Positions 6,739 through 14,953 of a stretch of DNA of 15,247 nucleotides are shown piece by piece. The notes beneath the pieces were generated by a model that saw only the letters and a list, made by a program, of their open reading frames with translations, was not told the origin of the DNA and did not search any database. The position numbers and the translations under genes are program-made. The stretch comes from Accumulibacter sp. (GTDB lineage Bacteria > Pseudomonadota > Gammaproteobacteria > Burkholderiales > Rhodocyclaceae), in the NCBI GenBank assembly GCA_031284185.1, contig JAITAJ010000191.1, positions 1 through 15,247 of the forward strand, given 5' to 3'. The number at the start of each line of letters is the position of its first letter. Position 1 is the stretch's first letter.

Positions 6739-7320
6739 TCATACCTCCGCGACCACTCTGCACGGCAAGCCCGTGGCGCCCACCAGGTTGAGCGGATAGA
6801 CGCGCGTCTCGAAACGGCCCTCTTCCGCCAACCGGGAGAGCGGCTTCAGATTCGCCAGATTCTCGACGATGAATACTTCGCGCTCCGCACAGTATTCATC
6901 GACACGCCGGTGTTCCGCCGCCTTTCTCGCGCCACCCATGTCCACGCCGATGAACGCCACCTTTCTGTCGATCAGTCCGTCGATGAGCGCATAGGATAGC
7001 TGCGGGGCCTCCAGGCGGAAATAGTCGGCGCTGCCGTATCCGAGCGCGTCGAGCGCGCCCGTGTGGAACATGACGAAATCGCCTTCCCGGACTTTCTGCA
7101 AATCGACGTCTTCCGGCTGGATTTCCCGGTCTTTGATGGTACCGACGTCGAAAACGACACCCGGCATTTCGTTCCTGTCGATGTCGAAGCGCTTGCCCAT
7201 CAGGTCCAGATGCGTCCCCATGTGGCCGAACAGATCGAGGCCGTCGCTCCTCGTTTTCGAGAGCGCCGCCAGTTTGTCGAGAATTTCCCGAGTCACGGGC
7301 ACGGACAAGTCGATTTTCAT
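6739..7320 (-). CDS. Cyclase-family metal-dependent hydrolase inserted in the nuo operon
   Basis: A 193-residue soluble protein with no signal peptide or membrane helix. It belongs to the cyclase/kynurenine formamidase-like family (PF04199): the signature HxGTHxD is at 33-39 (H33, H37, D39), followed by a GVDMGG turn (125-130), VENLANL with E153, and the C-terminal PLNLVGATGLPCRVVA. In KynB the metal ligands are two His and one Asp in the first motif, then His and Glu 12 residues apart. Here the residue 12 before E153 is D141, and a histidine lies 16 before it (H137, in AEHRRVDEYC). It therefore resembles a separate subfamily of unknown substrate. ATG at 7320 has a strong GGGGAGG at 7-nt spacing. 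It starts 15 nt after nuoI and ends 2 nt before nuoJ, so it must be co-expressed with complex I. It is not a known complex I subunit. A role in an amide, lactone or tryptophan-derived substrate is possible but unproven. Confidence 0.9.
   Translation of the reverse strand: MKIDLSVPVTREILDKLAALSKTRSDGLDLFGHMGTHLDLMGKRFDIDRNEMPGVVFDVGTIKDREIQPEDVDLQKVREGDFVMFHTGALDALGYGSADYFRLEAPQLSYALIDGLIDRKVAFIGVDMGGARKAAEHRRVDEYCAEREVFIVENLANLKPLSRLAEEGRFETRVYPLNLVGATGLPCRVVAEV
6744..6748 (-). promoter_or_regulatory. Ribosome binding site of nuoJ inside the cyclase gene
   Basis: GGAGG on the minus strand lies in the last sense codons of the cyclase gene (GCG GAG GTA TGA), 7 nt upstream of ATG 6736. It decides the nuoJ start against the upstream in-frame ATGs and implies that translation of the cyclase affects access to nuoJ. 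Confidence 0.8.
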
Positions 7321-7327
7321 TCCAGAG

Positions 7328-7334
7328 CCTCCCC
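7328..7334 (-). promoter_or_regulatory. Ribosome binding site of the inserted cyclase gene
   Basis: GGGGAGG on the minus strand lies within the 15-nt nuoI-cyclase gap, 7 nt before ATG 7320. It is among the strongest ribosome binding sites in the window, which argues that the cyclase is a translated gene and not a remnant. Confidence 0.8.
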
Positions 7335-7335
7335 G

Positions 7336-7824
7336 TCAGCGATACTTGGCGTCCGCCGCCTCGTCGGCGGCGATCTGCGCTTCGTGGCGGTCGCCGTTGG
7401 CCAGCAGCATGGGTTTCGTGTAGTACAGATCACTCTGACGCTCGCCGTGGGACTCGAAGACGCGCGTCAGCACGATCGCGCCCACCGGACACGCTTCCTC
7501 GCAGAAACCACAGAAAATGCACTTGTTCATGTCGATGTCGTAGCGCGTCGTGCGCCGCGAGCCGTCTTCGCGCTCGCCCATCTCGATGTCGATCGCCATC
7601 GCCGGACACACCGCCTCGCACAGTTTGCAGGCGATGCAACGCTCCTCGCCGCTGGCATGGCGCCGGAGCGCGTGCAGTCCGCGGAAGCGGAAACCCTGCG
7701 GCGTCTTTTCCTCGGGATAGCGCACCGTGACCTTGCGCGCGAAGGCGTAGCGCCCGGTCACGGACAAGCCCTTGAACAGCTCCTTGAGCAAAAGGCTGTT
7801 GAACATTTCCTTCATCGAACCCAT
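7336..7824 (-). CDS. nuoI: NADH-quinone oxidoreductase subunit I (2x[4Fe-4S] ferredoxin-like)
   Basis: A peripheral-arm subunit that carries clusters N6a and N6b and passes electrons from NuoG towards NuoB. It is 162 residues, the usual proteobacterial length. Two complete CxxCxxCxxxCP motifs are visible: C63, C66, C69, C73 and C102, C105, C108, C112. An amphipathic N-terminal segment (FNSLLLKELFKGLSVTGRYAF) is the expected contact with the membrane arm. The C-terminus (YYTKPMLL, then EAQIAADEAADAKYR) is typical of the betaproteobacterial and mitochondrial type. ATG at 7824 follows the nuoH stop by 10 nt with GAGG at 6-nt spacing; ATG 7815 is a less likely alternative. Confidence 0.98.
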   Translation of the reverse strand: MGSMKEMFNSLLLKELFKGLSVTGRYAFARKVTVRYPEEKTPQGFRFRGLHALRRHASGEERCIACKLCEAVCPAMAIDIEMGEREDGSRRTTRYDIDMNKCIFCGFCEEACPVGAIVLTRVFESHGERQSDLYYTKPMLLANGDRHEAQIAADEAADAKYR

Positions 7825-7834
7825 GACCCGCCTC

Positions 7835-8944
7835 TCACTTCCAGATGTTCCAGGGCGACAGCATCCAGCAGGCGACCACTGCCAGCCAGATCAGGCAGAC
7901 CGGGATGAACACCTTCCAGCCGAGACGCATGACCTGATCGTAACGATATCGCGGGAAGGTGGCGCGCACCCAGTAAAACAGCACCAGCACGCCGAATATC
8001 TTGACGAGCAGCCAGAGGATGCCGTCGGGCAGGAAAGAAACAGGCGAGAGCCAGCCGCCCAGGAACAGGAGGCTGACCAGCGTGCAGCCCATGAGCATCG
8101 CGCCGTATTCGGCCAGCTGGAACACCGCGAAGGCCATCCCGGAATACTCGACGTGGAAACCGATGATTTCTGACTCGCCTTCCGCCAGGTCGAAGGGCGC
8201 GCGATTGCACTCGGCAAAAACCGACGCGACGTAGACGATGAACATGGGCCACAGCGGCAGCCAGTTCCACGACAGGAACTTCAGTCCCATGCCGGCGAAC
8301 GTTCCGCGGCCCTGCCCCTGGACGATATCCACCAGGTTCAGGCTGCCGGAGACCATCAGCACCACCACCAGCGCCAGTCCCATCGGGACTTCGTAGGAAA
8401 TCATCTGCGCCGCGGAGCGCATGGCGCCGAAAAAGGCGTATTTCGAGTTCGGCGCCCAGCCGGCCAGAATGATTCCATAGACGCTGACCGAGGTGACCGA
8501 CATCACGAACAGCAGACTGGCGTCGATGTCGGCCAGCACCAGAAAATCGTCGAACGGGATCACCGCACAGGCGATCAGGGCCGGCGCAAAGGAAAACACG
8601 GGCGCGAGAAGATAGACGGCCTTGTCCGCATGGGCGGGAATCACGATTTCCTTGAGAAAGACCTTGACACCGTCGGCCAAGGGCTGGAAAAGCCCCCAGG
8701 GACCGACGCGGTTCGGCCCGATGCGCGCCTGCATCCAGCCGATCACCTTGCGTTCGGCGAAGGTCGCGTAAGCCACGGCCCCGAGCAGCGGCGCGATGAT
8801 GAGCATCACCTTGACCACCGTCCACACCAGCGTGACGATGTCCGGCCACAGACTTCCGAACACGCCCTCGCCCGATTGCGCCAGCCAATTCACACAGGGC
8901 GTCAGGAACCCCGGCAGCAGCTGTTGAAGCGTCTCGATCATCAT
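7835..8944 (-). CDS. nuoH: NADH-quinone oxidoreductase subunit H
   Basis: A membrane subunit (ND1 homologue) that forms the quinone-access cavity and joins the peripheral to the membrane arm. It is 369 residues with about eight hydrophobic helices. Two family signatures are present: AERKVIGWMQARIGPNRVG (63-81) and PFDLAEGESEIIGFHVEYSG (250-269), whose acidic loop links quinone chemistry to proton pumping. The conserved RSAAQMISYE segment (176-185) is also intact. The ATG at 8944 overlaps the nuoG stop (ATGA); a second ATG follows directly and either may be used. No strong Shine-Dalgarno is seen, so translational coupling to nuoG is likely. Confidence 0.98.
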   Translation of the reverse strand: MMIETLQQLLPGFLTPCVNWLAQSGEGVFGSLWPDIVTLVWTVVKVMLIIAPLLGAVAYATFAERKVIGWMQARIGPNRVGPWGLFQPLADGVKVFLKEIVIPAHADKAVYLLAPVFSFAPALIACAVIPFDDFLVLADIDASLLFVMSVTSVSVYGIILAGWAPNSKYAFFGAMRSAAQMISYEVPMGLALVVVLMVSGSLNLVDIVQGQGRGTFAGMGLKFLSWNWLPLWPMFIVYVASVFAECNRAPFDLAEGESEIIGFHVEYSGMAFAVFQLAEYGAMLMGCTLVSLLFLGGWLSPVSFLPDGILWLLVKIFGVLVLFYWVRATFPRYRYDQVMRLGWKVFIPVCLIWLAVVACWMLSPWNIWK

Positions 8945-11274
8945 GCGCGCTCCACGTCGATCGGATCGAACATCCCGGCCAGCCGCGCGGTCGCCGCGTG
9001 GGCCGCGGCGACCCGGACGCAGCCCGGAGGCACCGACGCATCGGCGCGTACCGGCAGGATGGCTTCCCCCTGTCCCTGTTTCACCCTGACCCGCGTTTCG
9101 CCGGCAATGGACAGCCGATCGAGGGTCTGCGGATGGATGCGCGCGACAGGCTCGGCCGCATCCCGCGTCCGTTGCAGCGACGGCGCCCGGCGCACCAGCG
9201 CGTCGGCAAAGTGGATCGGCACGTCGGCGATGCGCTCCAGCCCTTCGGCGGAAACGGCAGCGACCGGGGCCAGCGGCAGCGCGATGCCGTTGTCCAGATT
9301 TTCGATGAACGAGGCGCCGGCGGGAATGAACTCGTCACGGACTTCTTCGCTCGACTCGTATTCAAACCCCGGCAGCGCCAGCACGTTGCCGAGCACGCGC
9401 AGCACTTTCCAGCCCGGACGCGCCTCTCCCCGAGGGCGGCATGCGCCGTTGACGCGCTGCACGCGCCCCTCGGTGCTGACGTAGGTGCCCGATGTCTCGG
9501 TGAAAGCCGCCAGCGGCAGGAGAACGTCCGCGTAATCCATCGCCGCGCCGTGGCGGAACGGCGTCATCATCACCACCAGCTCCGCCTGTCCGAGAGCCGT
9601 GACGGCTTCCCGCGGATTGCCGCAATCGAATTCCGGTTCGACGCCCATCAAGAGATAGGCCATGCGCGGCTGGGCGAACATCTGGCGCGCGTCGAGTCCC
9701 GTGGGCAGCGCGCCCGCGACGTATCCGCCGACGCTGTTGGCGGCCTCGCCGATGAAACCCAGCGAAGCGCCGGTCAGTCTGGCCAGCTCGGCGCCAAGCG
9801 CGTGCAACTGCCCCGCCTGATCGACCTGCTCGGCCACGTTGCCGAGAAAAATCGCCTTCTTCCCGTCTTTCATCAAACTTTCGGCGATGGCCACGGCCCG
9901 CTCGCGCGGCTCGACCCCTTCGAGTCCGGCGGGAACCGCCACCCCGCGCAGGATCGCCGCCGCCTTGACCACGCCCGCCACGGTAGCGGCGAGATCACGC
10001 GGCGCCACCGGAATCTGCGCGAAGAGGTCGATCAGCGAATCGTCGCCGGCAACCGAGATCAGGCTCACCTTGCCGCCTGCTTGGGCCAGCCGGCGCAATC
10101 TCTGCGCGAAGAGCGGATGATCCTTGCGCAGAAAACTGCCGATCACCAGGGCCGCCTCCAGAGTCTTTAGCTCGGAAATGCGCATCCCCAGCCAAGGGAT
10201 GCCGGCGCGTTGGCCATCGCTGGAAAAATCGGCGCGGCGCGGACGGAAATCGACGTTGCCGGATCCCACGGCGCGCATCAGCTTCTGCAACAGATACAGT
10301 TCCTCGGCGGTCGAATGCGGCGAGGCCAGCGCCGCGATCGACTCGACGCCATGATTCCTGGCGATGTCTTTCAGAGCATGGGCAACATAGTCCAGCGCGA
10401 CGTTCCACTCGACTTCGCGCAAGGCGCCGTCGACCCGGACCATCGGTTTTTCCAGGCGTTCCGCCGAGTTCAGGGCCTCGTATGAGAAACGGTCCTTGTC
10501 GGAAATCCAGCATTCGTTGATTTCCTCGTTTTCCCTGGGCAGCACGCGCAGCACGCGATCGTTCTTCACCTGCACCGTCAGGTTCGTTCCCAGACTGTCG
10601 TGAGGACTGACCGACTCGCGGCGCGACAACTCCCAGCCCCGCGCCGAGTGGCGGAAGGGTCTGGAAGTCAGGGCGCCCACCGGACACAGATCGATCATGT
10701 TGCCGGAAAGCTCGGAATCGACGCTCCGTCCGACGAAGGTCTGAATCTCCGAATGCGCGCTGCGCTTGGCCATGCCCAGTTCCATCACCCCGGCGATTTC
10801 CTGACCGAAGCGCACGCACCGCGTGCAATGGATGCAGCGCGACATTTCCCGCATCGAGATCAGCGGGCCGGCTTCCTTGGGCGAAACCACGCGCTTGGTT
10901 TCCCGGAAGCGCGAGGCCGTGCCGCCGTAACCCACCGCGATGTCCTGCAACCGGCATTCGCCGCCCTGGTCGCAGACCGGACAGTCGAGCGGATGATTGA
11001 TCAGCAGGAACTCCATCACACCCTTCTGCGCCGCCGTCACGAGTTCGGAGTGCGTGAATACCTTCATGCCGCTGGTCACCGGCGTGGCGCAGGCGGGCAG
11101 GGGCTTCGGCGCCTTCTCGACCTGAACCAGGCACATCCGGCAGTTGGCCGCGATGGACAACTTCTTGTGGTAGCAGAAATGCGGAATAGTGGCGCCCAGG
11201 GCGCGGGCGGCGTCCATGATCGTACTGCCGGGAGGCACCTGAATCCGTTTGCCGTCAATCTCGATGTCTAGCAT
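8941..11274 (-). CDS. nuoG: NADH-quinone oxidoreductase subunit G
   Basis: The large Fe-S subunit of the peripheral arm (75-kDa homologue), 777 residues. The N-terminal ferredoxin-type domain has 2Fe-2S ligands C34, C45, C48 and C62. A His-Cys motif follows (H94, C98, C101, C107; cluster N5), then C147, C150, C153 and C197 for cluster N4. The rest is a molybdopterin-oxidoreductase-like domain without catalytic function in complex I. The CxxCxxxC ligands of the extra cluster N7, found in E. coli NuoG, are replaced here by Ser/His/Ser around residues 221-227 (SVSPHDS), so N7 should be absent. The ATG follows the nuoF stop by 9 nt, with GAGG overlapping that stop at 7-nt spacing. The stop overlaps the nuoH start. 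Confidence 0.98.
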   Translation of the reverse strand: MLDIEIDGKRIQVPPGSTIMDAARALGATIPHFCYHKKLSIAANCRMCLVQVEKAPKPLPACATPVTSGMKVFTHSELVTAAQKGVMEFLLINHPLDCPVCDQGGECRLQDIAVGYGGTASRFRETKRVVSPKEAGPLISMREMSRCIHCTRCVRFGQEIAGVMELGMAKRSAHSEIQTFVGRSVDSELSGNMIDLCPVGALTSRPFRHSARGWELSRRESVSPHDSLGTNLTVQVKNDRVLRVLPRENEEINECWISDKDRFSYEALNSAERLEKPMVRVDGALREVEWNVALDYVAHALKDIARNHGVESIAALASPHSTAEELYLLQKLMRAVGSGNVDFRPRRADFSSDGQRAGIPWLGMRISELKTLEAALVIGSFLRKDHPLFAQRLRRLAQAGGKVSLISVAGDDSLIDLFAQIPVAPRDLAATVAGVVKAAAILRGVAVPAGLEGVEPRERAVAIAESLMKDGKKAIFLGNVAEQVDQAGQLHALGAELARLTGASLGFIGEAANSVGGYVAGALPTGLDARQMFAQPRMAYLLMGVEPEFDCGNPREAVTALGQAELVVMMTPFRHGAAMDYADVLLPLAAFTETSGTYVSTEGRVQRVNGACRPRGEARPGWKVLRVLGNVLALPGFEYESSEEVRDEFIPAGASFIENLDNGIALPLAPVAAVSAEGLERIADVPIHFADALVRRAPSLQRTRDAAEPVARIHPQTLDRLSIAGETRVRVKQGQGEAILPVRADASVPPGCVRVAAAHAATARLAGMFDPIDVERA

Positions 11275-11283
11275 ATCGCCGCC

Positions 11284-12612
11284 TCAAACCGTCGCCTTGA
11301 AGAAGGTACTGCCGGCGCGTTGCACCTCCGGTGGGACGAGACATTTTCCGTTTTCGATGTGGTACTCGAATTCATCCCGGAAATGCCTGAGAAACCCCTG
11401 CACCGGCATCGCCGCCGCATCGCCCAGAGCGCAAACGGTCCGTCCCATGATGTTCGTCGTCAGGCCGCGCAGCAGATCGATGTCTTCCGGACGCCCCTTT
11501 CCGTGTTCGATTCGATGCACGATCCGGTACAGCCAGTGGGTGCCTTCACGACAGGGCGTGCACTGGCCGCAGGATTCCTCGTGGTAGAAGTACGACAGGC
11601 GTTCCAGCGCCTTGACCACGCAGGTCGTCTCATCCATCACGATCACCGCGCCGGAACCCAGCATCGAACCGGCCTTGCCGATCGAGTCGTAGTCCATGGC
11701 GCAGTCCATGATCACTTCCGCCGGCAGAACCGGCGCGGACGACCCTCCGGGGATACATGCCTTCAGTTTTCGCCCGCCGCGCACGCCCCCGGCCAGTTCG
11801 AGCAGGACGGGAAACGGCGTGCCGAGCGGGATTTCATAATTGCCGGGGCGGTTGACGTGCCCGGACACGGAGAAGAGTTTCGTCCCCCCGTTGTTGGGCT
11901 TGCCGGCCGCGAGATAGGCGTCGGCCCCCATGTTCAGCACGAAGGGCACCGTGGCGAAGGTCTCGGTGTTGTTGATGGTGGTCGGTTTTCCATACAGGCC
12001 CACGCTCGCCGGGAACGGCGGCTTGAAGCGCGGCTGCCCCTTCCTGCCTTCGATCGATTCGAGCAGCGCCGATTCCTCGCCGCAGATGTAGGCCCCGTAG
12101 CCATGATGGGCGAACAGCTCGAAATCGAACCCCGATCCGAGGATGTTCCTGCCGACGAATCCGGCGGCGCGCGCCTCGTCGAGCGCTTCCTCGAAGCGCT
12201 CGTAAAGCGCCCAGATTTCACCGTGAATGTAGTTGTAGCCGCGCGCCGCGCCCACCGCGTAAGCGGCGATCACCATGCCTTCGATCACCGCGTGCGGGTT
12301 GCAGCGCAGGATGTCACGATCCTTGAACGTCCCCGGTTCGCCCTCGTCGGTGTTGCAGACGATGTATCTGTCGCCCTTGGCGTCCTTCGGCATGAAGCTC
12401 CACTTCAGGCCGGTGGGAAAACCGGCGCCGCCCCTTCCGCGCAGCCCCGACTTCTTTATCTCGCCGATGATCTCGTCCGCGGGAATCCTTTTCTCGAAAA
12501 TCCTTTCGAGAGCCTTGTAGCCCCCCCGCTTGACGTAATCCCGCAGACGCCACGCGGCATCGCCGTCCCAGCCGGCGGTCAGTATGGGCTCGATCGCGCC
12601 GAGGATGGCCAT
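11284..12612 (-). CDS. nuoF: NADH-quinone oxidoreductase subunit F (NADH and FMN binding)
   Basis: The catalytic entry subunit: it binds NADH and FMN and carries 4Fe-4S cluster N3. It is 442 residues. Visible motifs are the glycine-rich FMN loop GLRGRGGAGFPTGLKW (57-72), the nucleotide-binding GAYICGEESALLESIEG (173-189), and cluster ligands in ESCGQCTPCREG (C348, C351, C354) with C394. The start is ATG 12612, overlapping the nuoE stop in TAATG, with GGAGGAG about 8 nt upstream and the family-typical beginning. The open frame continues to 12843, but that part is a frame shadow of nuoE. The coupled overlap with nuoE fits the equal stoichiometry of the E-F module. Confidence 0.98.
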   Translation of the reverse strand: MAILGAIEPILTAGWDGDAAWRLRDYVKRGGYKALERIFEKRIPADEIIGEIKKSGLRGRGGAGFPTGLKWSFMPKDAKGDRYIVCNTDEGEPGTFKDRDILRCNPHAVIEGMVIAAYAVGAARGYNYIHGEIWALYERFEEALDEARAAGFVGRNILGSGFDFELFAHHGYGAYICGEESALLESIEGRKGQPRFKPPFPASVGLYGKPTTINNTETFATVPFVLNMGADAYLAAGKPNNGGTKLFSVSGHVNRPGNYEIPLGTPFPVLLELAGGVRGGRKLKACIPGGSSAPVLPAEVIMDCAMDYDSIGKAGSMLGSGAVIVMDETTCVVKALERLSYFYHEESCGQCTPCREGTHWLYRIVHRIEHGKGRPEDIDLLRGLTTNIMGRTVCALGDAAAMPVQGFLRHFRDEFEYHIENGKCLVPPEVQRAGSTFFKATV

Positions 12613-13085
12613 TATTCGAGCTCCTCCAGCAGTTTGTCGATTTTCTCCGGCTGCATGTGGGCGCACATGCGGCGGTTGTTCACCAGCAGCACCGGCGCGT
12701 CGCCACAGGCCCCCATACATTCGCCTTCCTTGAGCGTGAATTTTCCATCCGGCGTCGTTTCGTTGAAACCGATGCCCAGTTTTTCCTTGAGATAATCGGC
12801 GGCATCGACGCCGCCCGACAACATGCACGGCAGATTGGTGCATACCGTCAGCTTGTACTTGCCGACCGGCTCGAGGTCGTACATGTCGTAGAAGCTCGCC
12901 ACCTCATACGCCGCGATCGGCGGCATCCCCAGGTAGTTCGCCACGAACTCGATCGCCTCGCTCGGCAGCCAGCCCAGTTCCTCCTGCGCCACGGCAAGCG
13001 CCGCCATCACCGCCGACTGCTTCTGCCCGGCGGGATATTTGGCGATCTCTCGATCGATTTTCTGTATGGATTCTTTAGTGAGCAT
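12612..13085 (-). CDS. nuoE: NADH-quinone oxidoreductase subunit E
   Basis: A thioredoxin-fold 2Fe-2S subunit (24-kDa homologue) that pairs with NuoF in the NADH dehydrogenase module and holds cluster N1a. It is 157 residues. Ligands are C82 and C87 (VCTNLPC) and C123 and C127 (ECMGAC). An N-terminal helical bundle precedes the fold, with the typical EVASFYDMY segment (61-69). The ATG at 13085 overlaps the nuoD stop (TGATG) and has no strong Shine-Dalgarno, which suggests translational coupling. The stop TAA overlaps the nuoF start by one base. Confidence 0.98.
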   Translation of the reverse strand: MLTKESIQKIDREIAKYPAGQKQSAVMAALAVAQEELGWLPSEAIEFVANYLGMPPIAAYEVASFYDMYDLEPVGKYKLTVCTNLPCMLSGGVDAADYLKEKLGIGFNETTPDGKFTLKEGECMGACGDAPVLLVNNRRMCAHMQPEKIDKLLEELE

Positions 13086-14338
13086 CAGCGGTCTATCTCG
13101 CCAAAAACGATATCGATACTGCCGATGATGGCCACCACGTCGGCAATCATGTGGCCGCGCACCAGCTCATCCACGGCCGACAGATGGGCATACGCCGCCG
13201 AACGAATCTTCAGCCGGTAGGGTTTGTTGGCGCCGTCGGAAACGACATAGACGCCGAATTCTCCCTTGGGATGCTCGATGGCCGAATAGACCTGGCCTTC
13301 CGGGACGTGGATGCCTTCCGAGCACAACTTGAAATGGTGGATCAGCTCCTCCATGTTCGACCGCATGTCCGCGCGACGCGGCAGCGCGACCTTGTGGTTG
13401 TCGGAAATGACCGGCCCCGGATTGGCGCGCAGCCAATCGATACATTGCTGGATGATGCGGGTCGACTGGCGCATTTCGTTCACCCGCACCAGATAGCGGT
13501 CGTAGCAATCGCCCGCCGTGCCCACCGGGACGTCGAAATCGAGCCGGTCATAAACCGCGTACGGCTGCTTTTTGCGCAGATCCCAGGCCAGACCGCCGGC
13601 GCGCAGCATGACGCCGGTACAGCCGAGTTGCAGCGCCCGCTCGGACGATATGGCGCCGACGCCGATCAGGCGCTGCTTCCAGATGCGGTTGTCGGTCAGC
13701 AGGGTCTCGTAGTCGTCGATGATCTTCGGAAAACGATTCACGAAATCCTGCAGGAAGTCGAGGAAACTGCCGCTTCGCGCCTCGTTCAAGCGTTTGAGCC
13801 TGGCGCCGTTCTTCCACTTCGATTCCTTGTATTGCGGCATGGCGTCCGGCAGATCGCGGTAAACCCCGCCCGGACGATAGTAAGCCGTATGCCAGCGCGA
13901 CCCGGAAACCGCCTCGTAGCAATCGAGCAGGTCCTCGCGTTCCCGGCAGGCATACAACATCATCGACATCGCGCCGACGTCGAGCCCGTGCGAACCGATG
14001 AACATCAGATGGCTCAGTATCCGGGTGATCTCGTCGAACATCACCCGGATGTATTGCGCGCGAACCGGCACATCGACGCCGAGCAGCCGCTCGACGGCCA
14101 GGCAATAGGCATGTTCGTTGCAGATCGTCGCCAGATAGTCGAGCCGATCCATGTACGGCAGCGCCTGCGCCCAGGTCTTCGTTTCCACCAGCTTCTCGGT
14201 CGCCCGATGCAGCAGGCCGATGTGCGGATCGGCGCGCGTGATCACCTCGCCGTCGAGTTCCAGCACCAGGCGCAACACGCCATGCGTCGCCGGATGCTGG
14301 GGGCCGAAATTCAAGGTGTAGTTCTGGATGCTAGCCAT
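13085..14338 (-). CDS. nuoD: NADH-quinone oxidoreductase subunit D
   Basis: The 49-kDa homologue, derived from [NiFe]-hydrogenase large subunits but lacking their metal site. With NuoB it forms the quinone-reduction pocket. It is 417 residues, the normal length for a NuoD that is separate from NuoC. H19 in GPQHPATHGVLR and Y68 in DRLDYLAT correspond by position to the His and Tyr that bind the quinone head group in other complex I structures. The C-terminal segment ending IGSIDIVFGEIDR is complete. The ATG overlaps the end of nuoC by 8 nt. The non-fused nuoC/nuoD arrangement differs from the fused nuoCD of E. coli. Confidence 0.98.
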   Translation of the reverse strand: MASIQNYTLNFGPQHPATHGVLRLVLELDGEVITRADPHIGLLHRATEKLVETKTWAQALPYMDRLDYLATICNEHAYCLAVERLLGVDVPVRAQYIRVMFDEITRILSHLMFIGSHGLDVGAMSMMLYACREREDLLDCYEAVSGSRWHTAYYRPGGVYRDLPDAMPQYKESKWKNGARLKRLNEARSGSFLDFLQDFVNRFPKIIDDYETLLTDNRIWKQRLIGVGAISSERALQLGCTGVMLRAGGLAWDLRKKQPYAVYDRLDFDVPVGTAGDCYDRYLVRVNEMRQSTRIIQQCIDWLRANPGPVISDNHKVALPRRADMRSNMEELIHHFKLCSEGIHVPEGQVYSAIEHPKGEFGVYVVSDGANKPYRLKIRSAAYAHLSAVDELVRGHMIADVVAIIGSIDIVFGEIDR

Positions 14339-14936
14339 TTCCCACGTCCCCGTAGTTCTCTTCCCGGACGACCCGGGGCGTTATCTCCCGCGGCTCGATG
14401 GAGACAGGCTGATAGACGACACGCTTTTGTTCCGGATCGTAACGCATCTCGACGTAACCGCTGATCGGGAAGTCCTTGCGGAAGGCATGTCCGACGAAAC
14501 CGTAATCGCTCAACAGACGGCGCAGGTCGGCGTGCCCAGGGAAGACGATGCCGAACAGATCAAAGGCTTCGCGCTCGTACCAGTTGGCCGAGTTCCACAC
14601 GGAAACCACCGACGGCATCGCCGGAAAATCGTCGTCATCCGCGAAACAACGCGCCCGCAGACGCCAATTGTGGGTCACCGACAGGAGGTGCAAGACCACG
14701 CCGAAGCGTTTGCCCTGCCATCGGCCATTGCCGTAGGTCGAATAATCGACGCCGCAAAGGTCGGACAACTCTTCAAAACGGAGTTCCGGTTCATCGCGCA
14801 GAGTCCGCATCGCCTCCGGGTACGCCGCGGCATCGACGTCGAGGGTGATCTCGCCGAAGGCCGTCCGCAATCCGGCGATCCTGTCTCCGAGATGCTTCCG
14901 CAGATTCTGGATGAGCAGTTCGAGCTTGGCAGACAT
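14331..14936 (-). CDS. nuoC: NADH-quinone oxidoreductase subunit C
   Basis: The 30-kDa homologue in the peripheral-arm connector, with no cofactor. It is 201 residues. The family signature lies at 120-142 (YEREAFDLFGIVFPGH, then LRRLL), followed by GHAFRKDFPISGYVEMRYD (149-167). ATG 14936 (MSAKLELL) was chosen because it falls 17 nt after the nuoB stop and gives the usual length. The open frame runs further upstream to 15080, but that part overlaps nuoB in another frame and is not conserved-looking. The ribosome binding site is weak (GAAAGA). The 3' end overlaps nuoD by 8 nt, pointing to coupled translation. Confidence 0.97.
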   Translation of the reverse strand: MSAKLELLIQNLRKHLGDRIAGLRTAFGEITLDVDAAAYPEAMRTLRDEPELRFEELSDLCGVDYSTYGNGRWQGKRFGVVLHLLSVTHNWRLRARCFADDDDFPAMPSVVSVWNSANWYEREAFDLFGIVFPGHADLRRLLSDYGFVGHAFRKDFPISGYVEMRYDPEQKRVVYQPVSIEPREITPRVVREENYGDVGNG

Positions 14937-14953
14937 GGCGATCTTTCGGAGGA

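Noticed and set aside
12613..12843. N-terminal extension of nuoF up to an upstream ATG
   Set aside because: It lies in another frame of nuoE, is Arg/His-rich and unlike NuoF. The TAATG overlap with a good ribosome binding site at 12612 gives the normal length.
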